The notes beneath the pieces were generated by a model that did no database searches, was not told the origin of the DNA, and saw only the letters and a list, made by a program, of their open reading frames with translations. The position numbers and the translations under genes are program-made. A stretch of DNA of 64,000 nucleotides. Origin: Thelephora terrestris (lineage: Eukaryota; Basidiomycota; Agaricomycetes; Thelephorales; Thelephoraceae). The stretch covers positions 1,488,001 to 1,552,000 of the forward strand of contig WIUZ02000007.1 of NCBI GenBank assembly GCA_015956445.1, given 5' to 3'. Below, in pieces: positions 55,936 through 64,000 of this stretch (the stretch's first letter is position 1; every line of letters starts with the position of its first letter).

Positions 55936-55986
55936 GTGAGTGAGGTGGTCTTACCGGTTCCGGACTTTTGCGCTGACGGGTAAGTA

Positions 55987-56943
55987 GTGGTAGGGATGCA
56001 TCAGCCCGAGGCCGCGTTCCCTAATACAGGTGACGGATTTGAGGATAGCGACTGCGAGGACGGGCCAGGACATACCAGTGAATCTGCGCCAGAAGAGCCA
56101 GTCGCCAGGAAGGAAATGCTGGGGTTCCGCTGTATTCTCACCGTGGGATCGTTTGTTAGGTATGCGCAACACATTATAGTAGCGGGGCTGGAGTTGTTAA
56201 CTTTCCCAATAGCTGGAGATCTTTGTTTTTCTATCTGTATACAGACTCGATACAGTTTGCACCACTGAAGTCTCAAGGTGCCAATGCGCGTGCGCAATAT
56301 CTGCGAGAGCAGACAACGCCGGACAGGCCTCCGCCCTGTTCACCCAAAACGATCTACTCCATCGCGACTAAGGTGAATTCGTACGTCCATGCGCGTTGCG
56401 AATTCCAGGTTCCTCAATATTCCTATTTAGCTTGAGATCAAAGCCCTTCGAGATATTGCGTTCGACGATATACGGTCGAAAGTCACCGCTGAGAATGTCA
56501 CGATCGCACTCTTTTCGGATTTTGCTTCTCGGTAGGCATTCATGTTCGTTGAGATCATTGCCATCATAACGTATCGTTGGTCGGGCCACAGGGAGAATGT
56601 CGTGATGGAAATGCACTGCAAGACGTTGGGCGGCGATTCCAATGAGAGCACCACCGCCACAGTGACTGAGTTGGTCAAAGGCATGAAAGGTGGTAAAGCG
56701 GCGTATCGTGCCGGTCCGTTGAAGCTTGCGCTGAGGAATGGCTGTTCGAAAGGAGTGCTGTTGCGTTGTCCCCATCTCCACTGCCCTCGTAGGGGTAACC
56801 CGATTTCCTGTCGTGATATCGGCCCAAACCGAATGTGTCCGGTAAACCACCGGCCGAAAACCATCATGGAATGCGCGGATTGCGGGGAATCGCTAACCGA
56901 GGTTCGATCCGGATGTCGGGGGTGCGGGGAGTGGTTCAAGTAG
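55987..56943 (+). CDS. BTB-derived gene copy b with zinc-ribbon-like tail
   Basis: Contains GDGFEDSDCEDGPGH and EEPVARKEMLGFRCILTVG (equivalent to exon 2 of the BTB genes), FFYLYTDSIQFAPLKSQ, CSPKTIYSIATK, and LEIKALRDIAFDDIRSKV. It then encodes EIIAIITYRWSGHREN and a tail with paired Cys (RCPHLHCPRRGNPISC, MECADC and CRGCGEWFK) that could bind zinc. The first BTB exon was not found directly upstream. It is better preserved than copy a. The Cys tail is absent from the other two BTB genes. Exact splice sites are uncertain. Confidence 0.5.
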
Positions 56944-57064
56944 ACCCTTGTCACACCTCTGTCGCTCGTCGCGTATCCCCTCGTCCTACTTCTCCACGTG
57001 TGCTATATTTGCTACTTTCGTATGTGTGCTTTTAACTATGATCCCCATTGTGGCTGTTCACTTG

Positions 57065-57290
57065 GATTGTAGTTGATTGTGTGAGTTGAAGGCGGCATCG
57101 TTTCTTGATCGTAGTTCGTGAAGAGGGGGCTGGAATCCAGATAAGAAAGCGGGGGTCAGGCAGAGCCAACTACCACGTCGCACGCGTGGTGGTTGCGCTG
57201 CCGCTCGATCGGTATTTCCAGGGCAACCCGTGCAATCCCAGGCAATCCCGTGGGCCCGTCCCCCGAGATGCCCAGCACGTGCGGCTTGGA
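57065..57290 (+). repeat. Segmental duplicate of 47210-47480
   Basis: Shares GTGAGTTGAAGGCGGCAT, the AGCGGGGGTCAGGCAGAG block and later ATTTCCAGGGCAACCCGTG-type sequence with the upstream copy. Both copies follow a BTB-derived gene at similar distances, so one larger block was duplicated. Confidence 0.7.
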
Positions 57291-58870
57291 TTCCGCCTTC
57301 TGCAAATGACAGGGAGTATGTGGGATGGGGAGGGAGGCCCGGGGACAAGGAGGCGACGAATGGAAGCAGCTTTGTTTCAGGATCGTTACTCGGGCCATAA
57401 ATTGAACCGGAAAATTCCTGATGGACGCTCGTGACGTCGTCGGTGCTGTGCTGATCACGTGGTATTATATACGATCTCAGTGATCCGATGCGCATTCTCA
57501 GCACTGCAGAAGTTCGTTTGAACACCACTGTCAGGATAGCTGTGATTTATGGCCCCAGGGGGGTGGCACGAAACTTCCTCGCTTGGCAGTGTGGGTTGAC
57601 AGACGAGGCGGTGCAGGTGAGGCAGACAGATCATCACCACGCGGAGTACATGATCCCATTGGCTCGGACTTCAAACTAGTTACTCATCGGAAAAACACCC
57701 CGTCTGCACGCTGGTCATGGTGTAGCGACGTTTGAAACTAAGTTGTGCATGGCTAGCATGGCTCCTGCCCTTCCAGATTATCTACTCGTTCTAACTACAA
57801 TTGGGCATCGGCCGTCGCCGAATGCAGACCCTCTACCCTCGGCCTACCCCCTCCAGTGCGTATTACTATCATGTAGGCAGAAGAGGTAATCGCATGAGAA
57901 GCGGTAATCTCCAACTCCCGCTCATAGCACCTGTACGGCGGCCCCCAAAAAAATTAGGTGACTGAAACAATATGATCTATACATACCTATCGATTTAGAT
58001 TCATTAGTTATGTTCATGGGCTGGGGGGAGCCTCTGTTTTGCGTCATAAAATGCTCTTTTTGGATGTAAATCGCTTCGGGTTAATGTTCTACTGTTTCGA
58101 TAAACATTAAATTCCCAGCACGCATTATACCACCATGGGTCAGACTACAAGCAAACCCCGATGTCCATACTACAAAGGTGGGACAATATATGACCATCGG
58201 AACGTCTCTTCGACCTCGGTGTGACAAAAATGTGACATGAAGCCACCAAACCGCCCATTCATTCCAGTGTGACGCCGCTGTGACCCCCAGCCAAATAATT
58301 TCAAATCGTTACCGCTTCTACAAGCAGAAAAACTCGCTGAGTGTGACCGCTGTATTGGGCCGTTCACTGCAAGACTTTTTGAGAAGTAAGTATGGGGTCC
58401 TAGTTTTCTTGTGGTAACGTTTTTGCAATACAGAACCAAGGGTGAGACTCACGGGAATTTTTCCAAAGTGGCAGTCGATTTCGTTACCTCTTCTGCCTAC
58501 ATGATAGTATGTTCACAGCCCAACTATCACAACGCTAGCCCTCCGCCCCAGTTGATATTCAAAGCTCTGCAATGGACGCTCATAAAACCAGGTCCCCGTT
58601 CTCGCCCTCCCCCAGTTTTATTCTCTTCTCTGCTCACGGCAATATCGCACTCGTGTCCATCTATTCTTGGCCTTCAAGGTTCCTTCAGTTCGACGCCATC
58701 GCCACACCCGCTCTCGCGCATCCGGGAGGTTCGGTCGCGCACCAGTTCGTCTTGTACTCCCGCCTCTCATTATCTCATAATCCCTTCCCTTCTACTAAAT
58801 TTGAAACACTCTTTCCCAGCATCTGCATCAACCCCCACGCTCCTCAAGTTGCATACTCCTCTTATGAGAT
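57291..58870. other. No gene recognised
   Basis: Mixed sequence with short frames (57488-57679, 58411-58908) lacking known motifs. 58540-58860 is pyrimidine-rich and forms the 5' flank of the membrane protein gene. Confidence 0.45.
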
Positions 58871-60198
58871 ATGTCCACAACTGGTTGTTGTTCCGATACA
58901 GGCTGTGATGGCCCTTGTATCGATACCCCGCCGACGCCGAATCCAGACATAGAGGGTGTTGCAGTGTCCGTGGCGAGTAAGTCATAACCGCATCAAAAAT
59001 GACCACCCTGTGCCCTAAACTGGCCAATTCTAGACATTGTAGCCACAATATGTTTGCGTTAGTTCTAGGGCTTGTTTGGACCACAATGTGGATGACTTAT
59101 TTATCTCTTTGCGCCCAGGAATTCTGATCACCTGGTCTCCCGGAGACGTCGATGTAGGAGTCCAGGCCTCCTTCCTTCAGATTTATTCCATCCTTCTTTC
59201 GACGCTGCTGTCCATCAATCGCAAACAGCTGTCTCTTGACGATGCATCTTTTGCACTCAATCTCACCTGTTCACCTCTCACGGCCTACTTGGTTGCTGCC
59301 TCAATTGGTGACCTTTGCGGGAGCAAAACCGGCCTCTACAAACGGATAAAGTCTCATCGTCGCATCATCCGCTTTCTCGGAACCTTGATCCTGCCCCTCT
59401 GGCTTGCGCTCACTATGGTCTTGAACTTTTCGAGTAGTGCATTCACAGATAGTTATACACTGGGGGACTATAGCTTCAGTCAATGGCATATCTACATCAA
59501 AGGGTATATCATGAAAGTCTTGCGGCCTGGGCCTTTTTCCCCCTCAATAAACTTTGTCATAATTGAAGTATTCATTGGAATTTTTCTGCTCAGAAATTGG
59601 TCCCAGCTGAAGGCCGAGGTCCGGGCTTGTTTGAAATCAAAACCATGGGGGTGGTTTCGCCTGCCGTTTCTATCAATCAAGAGCGTGTGGTATGTTCCGG
59701 CTGCGGGTCCCTGATCAGCGAAATCTCATGTCATACATATAGGTGTAGCATCGACGGCAACCACAAATGGTTTTTGTACCTTCTGTTCGCATATATAGAC
59801 ATTGGCTGGGCTTTCAATGTCATGGTTTGGGTCTTTGACTCTTATGTTGACGGATATATACTGTCATATGGCCAGGTGCGACCACCTCATTCATGCCGTT
59901 TGGATTCAGAAACCCATTAAATTACCGTCTCCAGGTCTTATCTGTGTTTTCTGCGATCCCCCCATTCCTTTTAACAATCGAGTTCCTATATTCCTCTCGT
60001 TGGGATCTTTTCCGCTTTGCTCAAAGCTTCCCGAGGCGGTTCTGGGTCGAGTTGGTTTATCTCGCCACTGGCAGAAAACTGGATCGCCCTGCCCGCAATC
60101 CTGATCACCTTCCCCTCGCTTCAATTTCGTCTGTACCACGAGAAGGGTCCGCCATGTATCTCAATATCTCACCGCCACTGACTGAGTCGCACTTATAG
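58871..60198 (+). CDS. Multipass membrane protein, basidiomycete family, five exons
   Basis: Exons 58871-58976, 59034-59057, 59119-59689, 59743-59875 and 59935-60198 join in frame through GT-AG introns of 53-61 nt. After a Cys-rich start (MSTTGCCSDTGCDGPC) come hydrophobic segments (FLQIYSILLSTLLSI, LTAYLVAASIGDLCG, IRFLGTLILPLWLALTMVL, FVIIEVFIGIFLL, FSAIPPFLLTIEFL) and conserved blocks (GNHKWFLYLLFAYIDIGWAF). This layout is familiar from unnamed multipass proteins found in many copies in mushrooms; function unknown. The frame ends at 60198, but an open frame continues after a 4-nt shift to 60670 (see findings). Confidence 0.75.
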
Positions 60199-60670
60199 TT
60201 CCAACGGGTCGCCTCCTGAGGAATCTCGACAAGCCGAGGATCCCATCAGTCCGCTGGACAAACCGCAGGACGTTTCTACAAGCCAAGATACTGAGGAGCA
60301 CGAGCAAGTCAATGCAGCTCGAGTGTCGATCCATGACGCGACGGAGGACGTCGTAGAGGAAGGAGCTGGAAGTAGTCGGAGCGTTTCAGGACACGAGCAC
60401 AACGACTTGGACAGCTTAGAAAGACCGGATGGGGCAGGCAGCTGCGGATACGTGGCTGACGGCACGCAGCATGTTGACTTGAACGACGGGTCGGGAACTC
60501 TCCCTTGCAATAGCAGTCCGCCACTCAGTCGCACTTATAGTTCCCACGGGTCACCTCCCGAGGAATCTCTACAGGCCGAGGATCCTACCACACTGCCGGA
60601 CGGATCCCATGATGATGTCACAGGCGAAGATGTACCCCCTACACAATTTTCTTTTGCTTATATTTCGTAG
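60199..60670 (+). other. Possible lost C-terminal extension of the membrane protein
   Basis: Open, acidic Ser/Asp/Glu-rich frame to a stop at 60670. It contains YSSHGSPPEESLQAEDP, a repeat of the sequence at 60180-60240 that surrounds the present stop codon. It reads as a disordered tail cut off by a 4-nt insertion. Confidence 0.45.
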
Positions 60671-61625
60671 CTAGCAGGTGCGGACTCGACCTATGTTCTT
60701 TGATATGTAACTACAAGGTATTTTACCAACGGAGCTTTGTACCCATTCCCCTGAACCAAACGAGAACGGTGCAATGACCACCTGGCGGGTAGCCACGACC
60801 TCGGATATTCGGTCAAAGCCGGTGAAACCTGAAGAGGGCGTTGGATTCGATATCATCTGCCGGGTTTCTTCTCGGTGTACCGTGCAGCTGGGTAGACGAT
60901 GCCTGGGAACACTGCAGCCGGGTCAAACCCGGAGACGTCTCCAATATGTGTAATCCGGCCCCTAGAGCGAATGAATGGCCAGTGTACCGGTTATAGAGCG
61001 TTGCGCCCGCCACCCCAACTGAACTCCGGTGCATACAGCGACAAATGTTGCAATGCCGACAGGAAGATAATTCATTTCCAGTCTCCCCGACGGAAGACCA
61101 GGCGTTCTTCGATGGAGGTGGCGCATTGAAAGACGAGCCAGTAGTTGAGTAGAGCCGCCAAAGCGGCTAACTAGCTTGTGAAGTGGTCGACGCCAACGAT
61201 TGCGAGTACAGCATAGGGAACAGTTCCGGCGACGCAGGTGCAGGGCTGAGGAGTTGCTTGAGGCCGCTGATGAAGAGCTTGGGTGGCGAGAGGGACAGGG
61301 TACGTGGTTGGAATGTTGTTTGTGACGATCTCGGAAGCGAGAACGACGAGGAAGGATTGACCGAAACAACCGACTGGACGTTGAAGCGTTGCGTCAAGAA
61401 GCCGTGACCGACAGAATCAGAGAACCGATAATCAGGGTATTATCCGGACCAAGCAACCCGTTGTGCGAGCCCACCGTTATCGAAACGAGCTGAAACGGAC
61501 TAGCAAGGCCGGCAATATAAGCATGGTGTGTGACCAATGTACAGCGACCGACCCACCGCTTTCGTTGAGACGAACGTGAAGGGCCTTGCAGACGATAGCG
61601 GAGAACAGGGGCACCACGGCCGGGT
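60671..61625. other. No intact gene recognised
   Basis: Minus-strand frames at 60962-61397 carry possible remnants (VVLASEIVTNNIPTT in one frame), but none aligns confidently. Confidence 0.4.
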
Positions 61626-61937
61626 ATAAAGTTCGCCGGGCTTCGTAGCCTCGCAGTCAACACCAGCGTCTGCGGCAAGATCGACGATGGTTGAGCCTTT
61701 TTTCATCGCGGCGACGATCTAGGAGCGACATCATCAGGAGGGGAAATGTGAAGCTCAATGTGACTTACCTGGCTCGTGATCAACTTCCGGGGCAGGTATT
61801 CCAGGAATCGGAGCTTACAGGTACTTCATTAGCGTGGCCGAGAGACAAAACTCTGATATCCATACCGTGGTGATGATGATATTAACATCCTTGGCTTGTT
61901 CCAAGAACAGTGCCATCTCGGCCTCGATGAACTCCTT
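61626..61937 (-). pseudogene. NAD(P) transhydrogenase fragment
   Basis: Minus-strand pieces read KEFIEAEMALFLEQAKDVNI (61937-61866), then after an intron-like gap KLITSQ (61786-61769), then MKKGSTIVDLAADAGVDCEA with TKPGELY (about 61708-61626). These are hallmark blocks of the alpha/dI part of nicotinamide nucleotide transhydrogenase, which couples hydride transfer between NADH and NADP+ to the proton gradient in mitochondria. An extra G shifts the frame before KLITSQ, and sequence after GELY does not continue the family. The rest of this about 1000-residue enzyme is missing. Confidence 0.7.
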
Positions 61938-62733
61938 AGACGTGACCTAATCCATACGTCAGCGCGGGGAACGCGTCCTCGCACACCCCTGCGGCCTCTG
62001 GAGATACAGGTAGTCGAATTTCCGACTTGTCACCTCTCCCTCCGCCACCGCCAGCGACTGAGTTGGTCAAAGGCACGAAGATGCCATCCATGGCGAGGCA
62101 TTCACTCCGCAACACGAAATCGTGGAGGCAAATACGGTGGGGAGAAATGATGGGGCTTCAGCTTCAGATGCCGTGTGTGACCCATGTGACAGAAATTTAA
62201 CAGAGGAATGAGAAACCGACCTCTTCGTCTTCGTAGGTTTCTCGAAAGCTTGACACATGCCCTTGTATGACGGAAATAACTAGGTGGATGCCCGAGATGC
62301 TAAACTAGAAGGAATCCATAATTTTTTTGTTGCCAAGACAAGAGAAGTGGTGAGGATGTATCATTAACAAACGGACGAAATTGTAACCTGTGCCGCAATT
62401 TGCTAGTAGCGGGGCTCAGATGATCCTCCCACCGCCCAACTCCGGGCCAGGCATTGACTACGGGTCGCTGAATGCAGAAATTTGAACGAGAAATATAGAT
62501 CTACGACCCGCTGGATGTCATCCTACTGTCAAACCCCGATAGCACCAAAAGGTATAATCCCCCCTTCAATCACCGGCGTACTAATCATCGAGAGACTCTG
62601 GCTGTGGAGACGCAGACGAATAGAACCGAGAGTAAACCCAAGGTAAAAAGCTCATAAAGATAGATGGGAACCGTACAGGTGCAAAACAAGGCCCTGTCCC
62701 TCTCAAAAGGTGGCAATCCCATAGTTACTCGCT
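61938..62733. other. No gene recognised
   Basis: Includes a short copy of GACTGAGTTGGTCAAAGGCA (about 62056) also found in both BTB-derived copies (46075 and 56662). Otherwise no supported feature. Confidence 0.4.
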
Positions 62734-63995
62734 CTACCCTTGCGGTATCAAACCGTACCTCTGCTGCACCCGAGGCAGCATCAGATTCGGGTATTTTGAT
62801 CCTTCGCTGCGTCCGTCCGTCGCGTACGCACGAGAGGTGAGAATCGGAGGTTCCGCGTCCGGCAGCTTCGTCAAAAAATCCAAATAGATCTCTGCAACGA
62901 TTTCCCTCCAGCCCCTTAGCCTTGCGCCGTGTCCAGGAGTGGTGTTGGCGATCCGAGAGTCAAAGACATCCAGCGCCTTCTTCCACGATGACTAGCGTTC
63001 ATCGTCAGCGCTCCAGGTCTGGCATTACTACGGGATGGTACTCACCCCGAGAAGCAGGTCGAGACGGGTATATTCCTCCGTACACACGTCTCGGGTCAGC
63101 TTGCTTACTCGCTCCAGCGCCCAATCACAGAGGGCGCACAGTCCCCCTTGTATGGGCCCAACGTGGCAAAGTTCCTCACACAGAACGGCGAGATGAGCGA
63201 GACAGTTGATACAACTGCTCTGGATGACTTCTGAGCCGCTGTTGCCACCGATTTCTTGAAACCTTTGCAGGTTGGCAAGGAGTGACCGAGAATACTGATC
63301 CAAGTGGGCCAATAGCTCATCGCAAGACCGCCTCCAGGATTCGAGTTGGACCTCTGGTGTGCGCAAAACACAGAGTTCGATCAGCGGAGAGCACGGTGGA
63401 GGAGGAAACAACCCTCGCCTTCAGTCTGACGAATACTGAGTATATCCACAGTGTCTCTGATCAGCAGGATACATTTTGTTCTCATGATCAACGGGCAGAT
63501 GTCGAAGAGCATTGGGTACGTTTGCTATAATGATATATGAGAGACGCGGAATAACAGATTTCAGGTCATACCGGCAGTGTATGTCTAAATTCCCATTCAA
63601 TTCTCGCCGTCATCGTCGGTCGCGCTCCATTGTACACAAGGAAGGTGAAATTCTCGAAGTATATGGTTTGCGAGAGAATCGAAAACGTCTCGCGAAGGTC
63701 CTCGGAGAATTCCGGTGGTCGTCCATACGCTGGAATAAAGCGGAGTCCTCCCCGGTTAACAGCATCACAAGCTTTCCCAAGGTACACGAAAGTGACCTCC
63801 TTCGGTCGCATGACGATAGATCCTATTGTTATCCAAAGCATTATAAGCGCTCGGAGCTCCCAGTTTTGTCGCCTGTCGGTTTCCTTGAAAAACTCTGTAA
63901 GCTGTTCTAAAGCCTGCTGGACGTATCTCGCTTGGAGTGAAACCATGGTGAAAGAATTGCCCACCCCCTCGCAGAAGTGCATCCCAAGAGAATGA
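62734..63995 (-). CDS. Probable fungal transcription factor, C-terminal part
   Basis: Exons 62991-62734, 63353-63046, 63524-63413 and from 63572 rightward past the window edge join in frame. Visible blocks are LIMLWITIGSIVMRPKEVTF, EFRHTLP-QTYPMLFDICPL, VQLESWRRSCDELLAHLDQY, SCINCLAHLAVLCEELCHV and the C-terminal YPNLMLPRVQQRYGLIPQ. The helical pattern resembles the middle-homology region of Zn2Cys6-type regulators of basidiomycetes. The DNA-binding domain would lie beyond the right edge and is not seen, so the assignment is by resemblance only. No stop or frameshift is present in the visible part. Confidence 0.5.
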
Positions 63996-64000
63996 ACGGC

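Overview
The window comes from a filamentous basidiomycete, most likely an Agaricomycete (mushroom-type) nuclear genome. The support is: short GT-AG introns (mostly 42-60 nt) that restore frame in many genes; Tnp2/Plavaka-type transposase sequence; an F-box gene and a BTB gene family in the style of mushrooms; a multipass membrane protein of a basidiomycete type; and a very high density of nested transposons. No prokaryotic, rRNA or tRNA feature was found. Species cannot be named from the sequence alone.

Layout. 1-5000: remains of retroelements (a retroelement-type ORF, a pyrimidine-rich repeat, a 461-bp terminal fragment of element Z, an LTR-like promoter). 5001-19331: one element (XV-A) carrying two divergent genes, V and X. 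It is broken by a CACTG foldback (T1), a giant foldback with telomere-like arrays (F1, itself holding a second XV copy, XV-B), element Z1 and element Y1. 19332-22956: a truncated host-like gene, pyrimidine-rich repeats with foldback T3, and a broken Y copy. 22957-33524: a Tc1-type transposon (M) with two convergent genes. Its right inverted repeat is split by a second giant foldback (F2), which holds Z2. 33525-45060: a Tnp2/Plavaka-type element (P) with a small divergent gene, a transposase split by Y2, a second large ORF split by foldback T2, and another small gene. 45400-64000: a gene-richer zone with an expanded BTB family, a metallothionein, F-box copies, a membrane protein, a probable transcription factor, and three decayed metabolic genes (histidine acid phosphatase, OHCU decarboxylase, NAD(P) transhydrogenase).

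The strongest novel signal is a group of three unrelated families (XV, Y, Z; six full insertions) of 2.2-3.3 kb. All have TGT...ACA ends (TGTCA...TGACA at five of six), all have 5-bp target-site duplications, none has internal direct repeats or a recognisable pol, transposase or integrase, and each carries its own promoter-driven genes, two of them four-exon genes for coiled-coil proteins. They look either like solo LTRs of retrotransposons whose very long LTRs contain cellular-style genes, or like non-autonomous DNA elements moved by a retroviral-type integrase. Because many insertions interrupt a sequence whose unbroken copy is also in the window, most boundaries can be checked against an empty site.

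Limits: all calls are by eye, introns are inferred from GT/AG and frame, and family assignments rest on remembered motifs rather than searches.
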